A DNA stretch of 64,000 bases, from contig JAGVMA010000052.1 in the NCBI GenBank assembly GCA_020054095.1, forward strand, positions 62,001 to 126,000, given 5' to 3'. Positions within the stretch are counted from its first letter, which is position 1, and each line of letters starts with the position of its first letter. Positions 8,931 through 18,920 of this stretch are shown here, piece after piece. Source of the DNA: Bacteroidia bacterium. Lineage in GTDB: Bacteria; Bacteroidota; Bacteroidia; JADZBD01. Below the pieces are notes generated by a model that had not been told where the DNA came from, ran no database searches, and saw nothing but the letters and a program-made list of their open reading frames with translations. The translations under genes were made by a program, and so were the position numbers.

Positions 8931-10961
8931 TTGAAATTCAAATTAGTATCTGATTATAGTCCAACTGGCGACCAACCCACTGCAATAAAACAATTGACAG
9001 AAGGTATAAAAAACAACTTGTCTTACCAAACACTGCTGGGCGTAACAGGTTCAGGAAAAACATTTACAGTAGCTAATGTGGTGGAACAAATACAGCGCCC
9101 CACACTTGTACTTAGCCACAACAAAACATTGGCAGCACAGTTATATGGCGAGTTCAAACAATTTTTCCCAAACAATGCAGTAGAATATTTTGTTTCGTAT
9201 TACGATTATTATCAGCCCGAAGCATTTATCCCCACTACAAACACTTACATTGAAAAAGACTTGGCAATAAACGATGAAATTGAAAAGTTGCGCCTAAGTG
9301 CCACATCTGCTCTGCTTTCCGGCCGACAAGATGTAATCGTGGTTTCAAGCGTATCGTGTATTTACGGTATGGGAAACCCGGCTGAGTTTAGCAAAAATGT
9401 AATTCACATTAAACGAAGCGATGTTATTTCACGGAACAAATTTCTTTTCATGCTCGTGGGCGCACTTTACTCGCGCACCGATGCTGAATTTATGCGCGGA
9501 AATTTTAGAGTGCGTGGCGATAATGTGGACATAAACTTAGCGTATGCCGATTATTCTATCCGTGTTGGCTTTTTCGGTGATGAAATAGAGGAAATTGAAA
9601 CTTTTGAAACTTCAACAGGAAAAATTATCGAACGCTTTGAAAGTATAAATATTTATCCGGCAAATATTTTTGTAACCACGCAAGACTCAATGAAGGCGGC
9701 AATTGTGCACATACAAAACGATTTACTGAAGCAGGTTAATTTTTTTCGCGACAACGGGAAACCATTAGAAGCAAAACGAATTGAAGACAGAGTAACGCAC
9801 GATATGGAAATGATGAAAGAAATTGGCTACTGCTCGGGCATTGAAAACTACTCGCGCTATTTTGATAACCGCTTGCCGGGACAACGCCCTTTTTGCCTTT
9901 TAGATTACTTTCCTAAAGACTTCCTAATGGTTATTGACGAAAGCCATGTTACACTGCCTCAAATACGTGCCATGTACGGAGGCGACAGATCAAGAAAAAT
10001 AAACTTGGTAGAATATGGTTTCAGATTACCTGCAGCTATGGATAACCGTCCGCTAAAGTTTGATGAATTTGAAACACTGCTCAATCAGGTAATTTATGTG
10101 AGTGCTACACCAACAGAGTTTGAGTTAGAAAAATCCGAAGGGGTTGTGGTTGAACAATTAATAAGACCAACCGGCCTTTTAGATCCACTTATTGAAGTGC
10201 GCCCATCGCTAAATCAAATTGATGATTTATTGGATGAAATAGATAAAATTGTGAAACGCGATGAACGTGTGTTGGTTACTACACTCACAAAACGTATGGC
10301 AGAAGAGCTTTACAAATACATGAATAATTTGGGTGTTCGTTGTCGTTACATCCACTCCGATGTAGATACACTTGACCGTGTAGAAATTTTACGCGATTTA
10401 CGATTGGGCATGTTTGATGTATTGATAGGAATAAATTTATTGAGAGAAGGATTGGATTTGCCCGAAGTTTCGTTGGTAGCAATTTTAGATGCAGATAAAG
10501 AAGGATTTTTACGCTCGGAACGAGCAATGGTGCAAACGGTGGGGCGCGCTGCCCGAAACATTAACGGCAAAGTAATTATGTATGCCGATAAGATGACTAA
10601 TTCAATGCAAAAAACAATTGACGAAACCGAGCGCAGAAGAAAAAAACAAATTGAATATAACTTTGAACGAGGATTGGTTCCGAAACAAATTGTAAAATCA
10701 AAAGCAGATATTTTTGGCCAAACTACCGTGGTTGACTCAAAAGGAAAACTGAACAAAGCATATATTGAGCAAGATAGCATTAACTATGCTGCCGATCCTG
10801 TAACTCAATACATGACTAAAGAACAGCTCGAGAAAAGAATAGCGCAACTTAAGCGCGAAATGCAAACTGCTGCAAAAGAATTAGATTTTATTGAAGCTGC
10901 ACGCCTTAGAGATGAGATGAAAGCGATGGAAGATTTGTTTAAAATAAAATACGGCAGTTAG
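8931..10961 (+). CDS. uvrB: Excinuclease ABC subunit UvrB
   Basis: UvrB is the damage-verifying helicase-like subunit of nucleotide excision repair. The 676 residues are full length. They show the N-terminal SDYSPTGDQPTAI, Walker A GVTGSGKT (about 37-45), the beta-hairpin region YYDYYQPEAF, DESHVTLPQ, and motif V-VI residues GINLLREGLDLPE and QTVGRAARN. A C-terminal UVR domain that contacts UvrC is present (about 630-670, KRIAQLKREMQTAAKELDF). Translation appears to begin at a TTG at 8931, because no in-frame ATG lies near the conserved N-terminus. It ends 4 bp into the convergent DUF2459 gene. Confidence 0.97.
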   Translation: MKFKLVSDYSPTGDQPTAIKQLTEGIKNNLSYQTLLGVTGSGKTFTVANVVEQIQRPTLVLSHNKTLAAQLYGEFKQFFPNNAVEYFVSYYDYYQPEAFIPTTNTYIEKDLAINDEIEKLRLSATSALLSGRQDVIVVSSVSCIYGMGNPAEFSKNVIHIKRSDVISRNKFLFMLVGALYSRTDAEFMRGNFRVRGDNVDINLAYADYSIRVGFFGDEIEEIETFETSTGKIIERFESINIYPANIFVTTQDSMKAAIVHIQNDLLKQVNFFRDNGKPLEAKRIEDRVTHDMEMMKEIGYCSGIENYSRYFDNRLPGQRPFCLLDYFPKDFLMVIDESHVTLPQIRAMYGGDRSRKINLVEYGFRLPAAMDNRPLKFDEFETLLNQVIYVSATPTEFELEKSEGVVVEQLIRPTGLLDPLIEVRPSLNQIDDLLDEIDKIVKRDERVLVTTLTKRMAEELYKYMNNLGVRCRYIHSDVDTLDRVEILRDLRLGMFDVLIGINLLREGLDLPEVSLVAILDADKEGFLRSERAMVQTVGRAARNINGKVIMYADKMTNSMQKTIDETERRRKKQIEYNFERGLVPKQIVKSKADIFGQTTVVDSKGKLNKAYIEQDSINYAADPVTQYMTKEQLEKRIAQLKREMQTAAKELDFIEAARLRDEMKAMEDLFKIKYGS

Positions 10962-11635
10962 TAGTGGCTTAGTAATAAAAAATCAAATGGTGCCCACAAT
11001 GCACATTTAATTCCCGATTGCTTTAGCGCTTCATTAGCCCACACATTGCAAGTGTAAAACAAACTATAAGTTCCATTGGCATCATAAAAATTGTCATTCG
11101 CACCGTACCCACTATCGCTAATTATCAAAAACCCACCGGTGCTGCCATCCACTTTAAATGATTGCAAAATAAAATCACATAATTTTTTGTATTGTTCGTT
11201 ACTGATATAAATTGACTTGGTGTTTTCACCAACATTAGGTTTCTTACTTCTGCACGTAACATGCATTGCACTTGTGCTTAAGCAAAACGCAGCATTAAAT
11301 GCAGTTGAAAATTTCAAATCGCTCCATTGCGGAGTGTTCAGGTAAAATCCTTTATCGCCCCAGCCCATTGCTATGTATTTAAAATCGGGCGATACATTTT
11401 TAAAGTCATGATAATTTATCTTCTTCCTCCAATTGCAAATACTGTTATCGGCAGGCACCACTATATCAGTATGCACACCATTTGATACCAAAAATATTTC
11501 TACCCCGCTTTTATCTTCCACAAAATTTCGGTTAGCAGTACTATAACCTAAGTAGAAAACAAAAAAGAAATAGGTGAAAAGGAATACGAATACAGTGGCA
11601 ATAATTTTTTTTAGAAAAGAAATAAGAATCATCAA
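10958..11635 (-). CDS. TIGR02117/DUF2459 family envelope protein
   Basis: The protein has one N-terminal membrane segment (residues 7-30), and the rest probably lies in the periplasm. The family motifs are visible: SNGVHTDIVVP, AMGWGDKGFYLNTPQWSDLK, and a C-terminal YTCNVWANEALKQSG. The conserved His, Asp and Cys suggest an NlpC/P60-like fold, but the activity of the family is not established. Its ATG overlaps the stop of the upstream TPR gene by 4 bp, so the pair is translationally coupled. It converges on uvrB. Confidence 0.75.
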   Translation of the reverse strand: MMILISFLKKIIATVFVFLFTYFFFVFYLGYSTANRNFVEDKSGVEIFLVSNGVHTDIVVPADNSICNWRKKINYHDFKNVSPDFKYIAMGWGDKGFYLNTPQWSDLKFSTAFNAAFCLSTSAMHVTCRSKKPNVGENTKSIYISNEQYKKLCDFILQSFKVDGSTGGFLIISDSGYGANDNFYDANGTYSLFYTCNVWANEALKQSGIKCALWAPFDFLLLSHY

Positions 11636-12567
11636 TTACAATTTGATTTGATTAGTTTTTCCACCTCGTTGCCATAAATTTCTGTGAACTTTAATTCTTT
11701 TGCTTTGTATAAATCATCGCAAGCTTTTTTAGTCTTATTCATTTTCAAATAAACTAACGCACGGTTTCTGAATGCAAAACTATTAGTACCATTAATCTTA
11801 ATTGATTTATTTATATCCGCAAGTGCCTCATCGTATTTCCCTATCATCATCAAAGCGTAACCACGATTATTGTAAGCGTAAAAACCTTCCGGATAAAATT
11901 TTATAGTTCTGTTAAAATAGTAAATTGACTCTGCATAATTTTTATACATTGATAAAAAGAAACCCATGTTGGTAACAGATATTAGCGAATTGGTATCTAT
12001 GTAGTAACCCTTTTTAACACTATTTAATGCGCCCAAAGTATCGCCAAGGCCAAGCAACGCTATTGCCATTTGGTTATAAATGTCTTCGTTTAACGAATCG
12101 TATTTAATTGCTTTTTTCAAATCTTGCATAGCACCTTCAAAATCTCGCAAGCTGCAACGTGAAGATGAATTATAAATCAATGCCTGAGACCTGACTGTGT
12201 CAATATCGGTAAGCATAATTACCATATTGCCATCTTTTATTGATTCGTAATACATATCTGACCATGAAAGCACGAGTGAGCGCTTTAAATAGGCATTAAC
12301 ATAATTGCCGTCTATTGAAATTATTTTCGTGAAGTTTTTGTATGCGCTCTGCAAATCACCCGTTTTCATGCATGCCTCGCCAGCAGCAAATAAATATTTT
12401 ATGCTATCGGGGGCAACCTTTATTGCGTTGTTAAAATACGATACTGATTCTTTGTACTGCTTACTGTCAAATTTTCGCTTTCCCTCTTTGTAATACGATT
12501 CTGCATCTTGTGCCGAACAAAACATAGGTGAGAGAAACACCAATAATAATTGAAAATAGGTCTTCAT
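11632..12567 (-). CDS. Tetratricopeptide-repeat protein, exported
   Basis: A signal peptide (ending FCSAQ) precedes about seven TPR units spread through the protein. Examples are AESYYKEGKRKFDSKQYKES, YVNAYLKRSLVLSWSDMYYE, FYAYNNRGYALMMIGKYDEA and SFAFRNRALVYLKMNKTKKA. TPR solenoids bind protein partners, here in the periplasm. It is the first gene of a pair with the DUF2459 protein (4-bp overlap) and is divergent from the gene at 12620. The partner is unknown. Confidence 0.8.
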   Translation of the reverse strand: MKTYFQLLLVFLSPMFCSAQDAESYYKEGKRKFDSKQYKESVSYFNNAIKVAPDSIKYLFAAGEACMKTGDLQSAYKNFTKIISIDGNYVNAYLKRSLVLSWSDMYYESIKDGNMVIMLTDIDTVRSQALIYNSSSRCSLRDFEGAMQDLKKAIKYDSLNEDIYNQMAIALLGLGDTLGALNSVKKGYYIDTNSLISVTNMGFFLSMYKNYAESIYYFNRTIKFYPEGFYAYNNRGYALMMIGKYDEALADINKSIKINGTNSFAFRNRALVYLKMNKTKKACDDLYKAKELKFTEIYGNEVEKLIKSNCN

Positions 12568-12619
12568 ATATTATAAAGATAATTTTTTTCAGGTGATTAA
12601 ACATTCTTAATTTTGGTTA

Positions 12620-13183
12620 ATGCGTAAAAGAAAATATATCTTATTAGTACTAAGCACCTGCCTTTTGCTGTTTTCGGCAAAACCTGAAACAAAAGTGTTT
12701 TCACTAAAGATTGTTCAAGGTGGGGAAGAATTTACGGTTAAAAAATCTACCATAAAACTGAAGAAGGCTGCTTTTGCATTTCTATTTGAGTTTGATGCGC
12801 CAATGGGAATAGATATTAACGCTTCATTTGAACCTGAAACTTATAAAAATGCAAAATCAGGAAAACCCATAGGCCAGCTACTTGGCTTTACAGCAAAAGG
12901 CATGGCAGAAAACGAGCGAAACATAGACCGCGAAATTTTAATGAGCAACAAAGCATCGTGCTATTGGTTTTACACCGATAATAAAAAAAACAGTTTTGAT
13001 GAAACATCACAGTTGAATAATAAAATTATTTGTAAACGTACAGTAGAAAAACTTTACCGTATTGATATTAAAGAATCAGCAAAAATTACAGAGCTAAGTC
13101 GCCCGCTCTATCTGGTTTTAATTTGCACGGATAAAAATGGCAGCGAAGTACAACGGCAATGCATTTGCATTAAATGGGAATAA
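12620..13183 (+). CDS. Hypothetical exported protein
   Basis: I do not recognise this 187-residue protein. It begins with a basic stretch and a hydrophobic signal segment (YILLVLSTCLLLFSA). The mature part is mostly beta-strand-like with many Lys residues, and it has three Cys near the end (LVLICTDKNG...RQCICIKWE). It stands alone between the divergent TPR gene and clpB. The reading frame looks genuine: its base composition matches its neighbours and the start follows the intergenic gap directly. Confidence 0.65.
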   Translation: MRKRKYILLVLSTCLLLFSAKPETKVFSLKIVQGGEEFTVKKSTIKLKKAAFAFLFEFDAPMGIDINASFEPETYKNAKSGKPIGQLLGFTAKGMAENERNIDREILMSNKASCYWFYTDNKKNSFDETSQLNNKIICKRTVEKLYRIDIKESAKITELSRPLYLVLICTDKNGSEVQRQCICIKWE

Positions 13184-13301
13184 CTTTGTCAGTTGCCTAT
13201 TAATAAAAAAGCCAATATTTCATGTTTCAATCGTCTTAATGACAATTATTCATTGCAAAAAGCAGTGGCTCGCTGTTTGATTCATATTTGAAAAACAGAA
13301 A

Positions 13302-15905
13302 ATGAACTTTAATAATTTCACTATAAAATCGCAGGAGGCTATTCAGCAGGCACTACAAGTAGCAACAGAAAAAAATAATCAGCAAATAGAGCCGGCACAT
13401 TTACTGAAAGGGATTCTATTGGTTGATGAAAATGTAACTCCGTTTCTTTTAAAGAAATTAAATGTAAATGAAATAAACCTGGAAAGAACCATTGACAGAA
13501 TAATTGGCACTTACCCAAAAGTAACCGGAGGACAACCGCATTTATCTGCCGATGCCAATCAAATACTAATAAAGGCGACATCGTTATTAAAAGAAGGTAA
13601 TGACGAGTTTGTGGCAATCGAGCATTTAGTACAGGCACTTGTGATAGTAAAAACATCTGTTTCACAACTATTAAAAGATAGTGGCATAAGTGAAAAAGAA
13701 CTAAAAAAAGCGGTTTCGGAATTACGAAATGGCGAACAAGTGAAAAGTCAAACAGTGGAAGAAACTTATAACGCACTTTCAAAATATGCAATAAACCTTA
13801 ATCAAAAAGCGTTGAGTGGAAAACTCGATCCGGTTATTGGTAGAGACGAGGAAATTAGGCGCGTGCTGCAAATATTATCAAGACGTACAAAAAACAACCC
13901 AATTTTAGTGGGCGAACCCGGAGTAGGTAAAACAGCAATTGCAGAAGGATTAGCCCATAGAATTGTGAATGGCGATGTGCCGGAAAATCTAAAATCAAAA
14001 CAAATTTACTCACTTGATATGGGCGCACTTATTGCCGGTGCAAAATTCAAAGGCGAATTTGAAGAGCGTTTGAAATCGGTAATAAAAGAAGTTATATCGG
14101 CCGATGGTGAAATAATTTTATTTATTGACGAAATACATACGCTTGTGGGTGCAGGTGGTGGCGAGGGTGCAATGGATGCTGCTAACATTTTAAAACCTGC
14201 ATTAGCTCGTGGCGAATTACGTGCTATAGGCGCAACTACATTGAACGAATTTCAAAAATATTTCGAAAAAGACAAAGCGCTTGAAAGAAGATTTCAAAAA
14301 GTAATGGTAGATGAACCAAATGCCGATGATGCAGTTTCGATTATGCGCGGTATAAAAGAAAAATACGAAGCACACCATAAAGTACGGATTAAAGATGAAG
14401 CGATTATTGCTGCGGTAGAATTATCGCAGCGATATATTAGTGACCGCTTTTTGCCTGATAAGGCAATTGACTTGATGGATGAAGCTGCATCAAAATTGCG
14501 AATGCAAATAAATTCGATGCCGCTCGAGTTAGAAGAAGTAGAGCGCAAGATTCGGCAATTAGAAATAGAACGCGAAGGAATAAAACGCGAAAACGATACA
14601 GATAAATTATCAGTTTTAGCAAAAGAAATAAGAGACCTAAGTGAAAAACGAACAGAGCTTAGGGCAAAATGGGTGAGTGAAAAGGAAGTTGTAGAGGGTA
14701 TTCAAAAAGCTAAGCAAAATATTGAATCGTTGCGATTTGAAGCCGAGCAAGCTGAACGAAATGGAGATTATGGAAAAGTAGCGGAGATAAGATATGGAAA
14801 AGTTAAAGATGCAGAAGAGTTACTTAAAAACTATGAAGAAAAATTAATTATAATGCAAGCCGATGGTTCGCAAATAATAAAAGAAGAGGTAGACAGCGAA
14901 GACATTGCCGGTATAGTTGCCAGCTGGACTGGAATACCAATAACCAGAATGTTACAAAGCGAAAAAGAAAAACTTTTGAATTTAGAAAGTGAGCTGCACA
15001 AAAGAGTTGTTGGACAAAATGATGCCATAGAAGTCATAAGTGATGCAGTGCGAAGAAGCCGAGCAGGATTGCAAGATAATAAGCGACCTATAGGCTCATT
15101 TATATTTTTAGGCAGTACAGGAGTAGGTAAAACAGAACTTGCAAAATCGCTTGCCGAGTATTTATTTAATAACGAAAACGGTATGACAAGAATAGATATG
15201 AGCGAATATCAGGAACGACATGCTGTGAACAGATTAATAGGTGCGCCTCCTGGCTATGTTGGCTATGATGAGGGAGGCCAACTTACAGAAGCAGTAAGAA
15301 GGAAACCATATAGCGTAATTTTACTTGACGAAATTGAGAAAGCCCATCCCGATGTTTTTAACATTTTGCTTCAAGTACTTGATGATGGGCGACTAACCGA
15401 TAATAAAGGGCGCACTGTGAATTTCAAAAATACCATCATTATAATGACCTCCAATATTGGTTCGAACATTATACAAGAAAACCTAGAGACCATAAACATG
15501 AATAACAAAGAAGATGTTTTTGCCAAAACAAAAAACTTGGTTTATGAATTACTTAAAAAAAGTATCCGTCCTGAGTTTTTGAACAGGATTGATGAAGTAA
15601 TAATGTTTAATCCATTGACACGAGAAGATGTAGAGGAAATTGCAAAAATATTATTCCAATCTATCTCGAACACATTACTCACAAATGGCATAAAAATATC
15701 AGCAACTACTGAAGCTATTAATTGGTTGGCTGCACTTGGTTATGATCCGCAATTTGGCGCACGGCCCGTTAAACGAATCATTCAACGAAAAATATTGAAT
15801 GAACTTTCTAAGCAAATACTCTCCGGCCGAATAAAAAAAGACGGTGAAATTGTGGTAGATTATTTCGGAAATGATTTTGTTTTTCGCGAACCAATTAAAA
15901 CTTAA
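13302..15905 (+). CDS. clpB: ATP-dependent disaggregase ClpB
   Basis: ClpB is a hexameric AAA+ chaperone that works with DnaK (also in this window, 59041) to pull proteins out of aggregates. The 867 residues are full length. They comprise an N-terminal Clp_N repeat pair (1-145), NBD1 with Walker [10 protein letters not shown] near 205, a coiled-coil middle domain (about 400-520) that marks ClpB rather than ClpA or ClpC, and NBD2 with Walker [10 protein letters not shown] near 605. [13 protein letters not shown] is the pore-loop region. No ClpP-binding IGL-type loop is seen. It ends 11 bp before the convergent kinase gene. Confidence 0.97.
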   Translation: MNFNNFTIKSQEAIQQALQVATEKNNQQIEPAHLLKGILLVDENVTPFLLKKLNVNEINLERTIDRIIGTYPKVTGGQPHLSADANQILIKATSLLKEGNDEFVAIEHLVQALVIVKTSVSQLLKDSGISEKELKKAVSELRNGEQVKSQTVEETYNALSKYAINLNQKALSGKLDPVIGRDEEIRRVLQILSRRTKNNPILVGEPGVGKTAIAEGLAHRIVNGDVPENLKSKQIYSLDMGALIAGAKFKGEFEERLKSVIKEVISADGEIILFIDEIHTLVGAGGGEGAMDAANILKPALARGELRAIGATTLNEFQKYFEKDKALERRFQKVMVDEPNADDAVSIMRGIKEKYEAHHKVRIKDEAIIAAVELSQRYISDRFLPDKAIDLMDEAASKLRMQINSMPLELEEVERKIRQLEIEREGIKRENDTDKLSVLAKEIRDLSEKRTELRAKWVSEKEVVEGIQKAKQNIESLRFEAEQAERNGDYGKVAEIRYGKVKDAEELLKNYEEKLIIMQADGSQIIKEEVDSEDIAGIVASWTGIPITRMLQSEKEKLLNLESELHKRVVGQNDAIEVISDAVRRSRAGLQDNKRPIGSFIFLGSTGVGKTELAKSLAEYLFNNENGMTRIDMSEYQERHAVNRLIGAPPGYVGYDEGGQLTEAVRRKPYSVILLDEIEKAHPDVFNILLQVLDDGRLTDNKGRTVNFKNTIIIMTSNIGSNIIQENLETINMNNKEDVFAKTKNLVYELLKKSIRPEFLNRIDEVIMFNPLTREDVEEIAKILFQSISNTLLTNGIKISATTEAINWLAALGYDPQFGARPVKRIIQRKILNELSKQILSGRIKKDGEIVVDYFGNDFVFREPIKT

Positions 15906-15916
15906 TAAAAAAGGCA

Positions 15917-16561
15917 CTATTTCACTTTTACTTTAAACAGGCCATGTACTTCGGCATCTATCTTTCCGATAATTTTCCCTAAATCCTCTTTCTTTGCCGA
16001 GAAGTTATTATCGTCAATATCAATAATCAAAAGACGTGCGTCCGGATTTTCTTGCTCATAGGTAGTAATCCATGCCTCGTAACGCTCGTTAAGGCGGCTT
16101 AAATAATCTAATCGGATGGCAGTTTCATATTCGCGACCACGTTTTTGAATGTTATTAACCAAAGTAGGCACAGATGCTCTCAAATAAATAAGTAAATCGG
16201 GTGGCGAAATAAACGACTCCATTAATTTGAACAGTGAAAAGTAGTTTTCAAAATCGCGGGTAGTCATTAATCCCATTGAATGAAGATTGGGTGCAAAAAT
16301 ATAGGCATCTTCATAAATGGTTCTATCCTGAATAATTGTTTTTTTAGTGTTTGCTTTAATATCACGAACTTGTGAGAAACGGCTATTCAAAAAATAAACC
16401 TGTAAGTTAAACGACCAGCGTTGCATGTCTTCATAAAAATCGTTCAAATAAGGATTGTCGTCAGCATCTTCGTAGTGTGGCAGCCATGCATAATGCTTGG
16501 CTAATAATGATGTTAAAGTTGTTTTTCCTGAACCGATGTTTCCTGCTATTGCTACGTGCAT
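15917..16561 (-). CDS. Deoxynucleoside kinase (deoxyadenosine/deoxycytidine kinase type)
   Basis: It phosphorylates deoxynucleosides in the salvage of DNA precursors. Its 214 residues show the P-loop GNIGSGKTT at 8-16, the DRTIYEDAYIFA block with the ERS/DRT-type Arg, and the lid-like Arg region RGREYETAIRLDYL. It fits the family in size. It is likely monocistronic: 66 bp separate it from the upstream propeller-like gene. Which base is preferred cannot be told from the sequence. Confidence 0.88.
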   Translation of the reverse strand: MHVAIAGNIGSGKTTLTSLLAKHYAWLPHYEDADDNPYLNDFYEDMQRWSFNLQVYFLNSRFSQVRDIKANTKKTIIQDRTIYEDAYIFAPNLHSMGLMTTRDFENYFSLFKLMESFISPPDLLIYLRASVPTLVNNIQKRGREYETAIRLDYLSRLNERYEAWITTYEQENPDARLLIIDIDDNNFSAKKEDLGKIIGKIDAEVHGLFKVKVK

Positions 16562-16627
16562 ACTATAATTTTTTAGGGTTGACTAAAATACAAAAACTAA
16601 TGAAGCAAGCAAGTATATTTTTGCATA

Positions 16628-17416
16628 TCAAGGTCGGTTTATTATAGCTATTTCATTGTCTGTTTGAAGATATATTTTACGATTAGTAACCACAATTTTT
16701 TTTATAGTTTGGGTCAATGAAGTTATAGTGCTTTCTTCAAGCGTTTTTATGTTTATTGTCATAACAGATTTATCATTTATATAATAAACAACATCGCCCA
16801 AAACATCAAACGATCTTGCATTTTTTACACCAATAGTTTTATAATACCCGCCAAACTGATCGAACATAACAATTCCTCTTGCAGTATCAGCGGCATATAA
16901 ATAGTTACCACGTTCAATCATACAGGTCGCATTTAATTTATATCCAAGTATCTGCTGCAAATTTCCGCTGCGCTGCAGTGTATTATAAAATTGGTCAACC
17001 CTCACTAATTCCGATTGTGTATAATTAAAAAGCCATAGTGAGTTGTTAAACGATGAGCAAACCACCGGACAAAAAGAGGAGCAATATTGATTCACATCTA
17101 ATGTTTCGCTTGTTTTGGCAAGCATGTTATCTAAAAATGTAATCTTGCCTTGCGTTACCGAATAAATAAATGGTTTCATGGAATTTCCGGCATCCACATA
17201 ATCAATCGTACCAATTACTTTATCGGAAAAATCTAATGTGAGTTTGAATAACGAATCGTATTTTTTCAACTGGTCGTTTTCAGCGATATAAATATTACCT
17301 AAATTATCAACACAAAAAGAATTAGCGTTTGTTTTTATGGCATTATCAGTTCCGGAAAATGCAAAAAAAATTAGCAACGAAATCGAGAATATTGTTAAAG
17401 AGATTTTTTTATGCAT
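16628..17416 (-). CDS. Hypothetical exported protein, probably a small beta-propeller
   Basis: The family is not recognised. A signal peptide (ISLTIFSISLLIFFAFSG) precedes a series of strand-rich units such as FCVDNLGNIYIAENDQLKKYD and NYLYAADTARGIVMFDQFGG. They resemble NHL or SMP-30-like propeller blades. I chose the ATG at 17416, which overlaps the stop of the GH3 gene by 8 bp; an ATG at 17434 is also possible. It is the last gene of the polX-GH3 run. Confidence 0.65.
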   Translation of the reverse strand: MHKKISLTIFSISLLIFFAFSGTDNAIKTNANSFCVDNLGNIYIAENDQLKKYDSLFKLTLDFSDKVIGTIDYVDAGNSMKPFIYSVTQGKITFLDNMLAKTSETLDVNQYCSSFCPVVCSSFNNSLWLFNYTQSELVRVDQFYNTLQRSGNLQQILGYKLNATCMIERGNYLYAADTARGIVMFDQFGGYYKTIGVKNARSFDVLGDVVYYINDKSVMTINIKTLEESTITSLTQTIKKIVVTNRKIYLQTDNEIAIINRP

Positions 17417-18920
17417 ATTTTTTAATTTCTTCAATTATTTTTCGGTCGTTAGATAATCGTGGTACTTTGTTTTGGCCTCCAAGTTTTCCTTTTGAACGTA
17501 GCCAATCAACAAACGCGCCTTGCTTTACTGCCTTAACTAACGGAGGTTTTAGCGTAAAATTGTGATAGCGCTTTGCTTCGTAATCTGAGTTTAGTGATTT
17601 TAAAGCATTATCTAACATCTCAGCAAAGTAATCTAAATTATCGGGATGTTTTTCAAATTCAATTAACCATTCGTGTGTACCATTTTCGTTTTCTTTCATA
17701 TACACTGGTCCGGCAGTATATTCTGTTACGAGTGCTCCGGTTTTTTCGCATGCAATCCTTATGGCATTATCGGCATTATCAATTATAATTTCTTCGCCAA
17801 ATACATTAATAAAATGCTTGGTGCGCCCTGATATTTTTACTCTGTAAGGATTAATAGATGTAAATTTAACTGTGTCGCCAATTTTATAGCGCCACAAGCC
17901 GGATGTAGTTGAAATTACCAGCGCGTAATTCTTATTTAATTCCACATCTGCAAGTGAAATAGTTTTAGGAAAATCATTATTCCATTCTTCCATGGGAATA
18001 AACTCATAATGTATTCCATAGTCGAGCATGAGCAGCAAATCATCTGCTGCAGAATTTTCTTGTATTCCAAAAAATCCCTCTGATGCGTTGTATAATTCCA
18101 AAAATCTAATTTTATCTGCGCCAAAAATTCCTTTGTATATTTCTTTGTAAGGATTAAAATTTACACCGCCATGGAAAAACACTTCGAAGTTAGGCCACAC
18201 TTCGCTCATTGATTTTTTGCCTGAAATTTTAATGATGTGTCGCATCAGCACCATCATCCAGGATGGTACACCGGCAATGCTTGTCATATTTTCGTTCATT
18301 ACAGCGCGTGCTACTTTTTCCATTTTTTCATCCCAATCGCTTAATAGTGCAATTGACAAATCAGGCGCACGTAAAAACTCGGCCCAAAGCGGCAAATTAT
18401 TAATCACGATTGCCGATAAATCTCCGCTGTAGCTTTCATGTTCGTTAAAATTATCTGTAACAAAATTACCTGCAAGAGATAAATTTTTTCCGGTAAATAA
18501 TTTTGTGTCTTCGTAATTATTGCAATAAATCGCAACCATATCTCTACCACCGTTGTAATGGCAGCCCTCCAACGAATCCATGCTAAGTGGAATGTATTTG
18601 CTTTTATCGCTCGTAGTTCCGGATGATTTTGAAAACCATTTAGTTTCGCCCGGCCAAAGTACGTTTTGCTCACCGCGTCTCATTCGGTCAATATATGGTT
18701 TTAAGGAATCGTAATCCTGTAACGGCACTTGTTTCCTGAAATCATCAACTGATTTAATTGAACTAAATTTATATTTCCTCCCCCACTCTGTATGCTCGGC
18801 TGATAAAATATTTTTCTTAAGCCACTCATTTTGCACATCGTGCGGGTATTTCATAAATAGTTCAATCTGATGCATTCGTTTGCGCATCCACCAACTTGCT
18901 ATGGAATTAAATATTGGCAT
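17409..18920 (-). CDS. GH3 auxin-responsive promoter family protein (acyl-adenylase)
   Basis: This belongs to the GH3 branch of the adenylate-forming (ANL) enzymes. In plants these join amino acids to hormones; in Bacteroidota the substrate is unknown. Its 503 residues show the ATP-binding motif SKSSGTTSDKSKYIPLS near 100, a central LYNASEGFFGIQ block, GLWRYKIGDTVKF and the C-terminal-domain hinge SGRTKHFINVFGEE. The start at 18920 shares its A with the stop of polX (TAATG), so the two are coupled; an upstream in-frame extension lies inside polX and is rejected. Confidence 0.88.
   Translation of the reverse strand: MPIFNSIASWWMRKRMHQIELFMKYPHDVQNEWLKKNILSAEHTEWGRKYKFSSIKSVDDFRKQVPLQDYDSLKPYIDRMRRGEQNVLWPGETKWFSKSSGTTSDKSKYIPLSMDSLEGCHYNGGRDMVAIYCNNYEDTKLFTGKNLSLAGNFVTDNFNEHESYSGDLSAIVINNLPLWAEFLRAPDLSIALLSDWDEKMEKVARAVMNENMTSIAGVPSWMMVLMRHIIKISGKKSMSEVWPNFEVFFHGGVNFNPYKEIYKGIFGADKIRFLELYNASEGFFGIQENSAADDLLLMLDYGIHYEFIPMEEWNNDFPKTISLADVELNKNYALVISTTSGLWRYKIGDTVKFTSINPYRVKISGRTKHFINVFGEEIIIDNADNAIRIACEKTGALVTEYTAGPVYMKENENGTHEWLIEFEKHPDNLDYFAEMLDNALKSLNSDYEAKRYHNFTLKPPLVKAVKQGAFVDWLRSKGKLGGQNKVPRLSNDRKIIEEIKKYA

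Noticed and set aside
11632-12567. The TPR genes at 11632 and 48284 as a duplicated pair
   Set aside because: They share only the generic TPR pattern and differ in length, ends and repeat sequence.
13339-13791. A 150-codon minus-strand frame inside clpB
   Set aside because: It is fully contained in the conserved N-terminal part of clpB and shows only repetitive Leu/Phe/His content.
17409-17416. Shared ATGCATAA overlap at 17409 and again at 30956 as a special coupling signal
   Set aside because: Both arise where a signal peptide starting Met-His-Lys follows a stop codon. Two cases are too few to call a motif, and other junctions use ATGA or TAATG.
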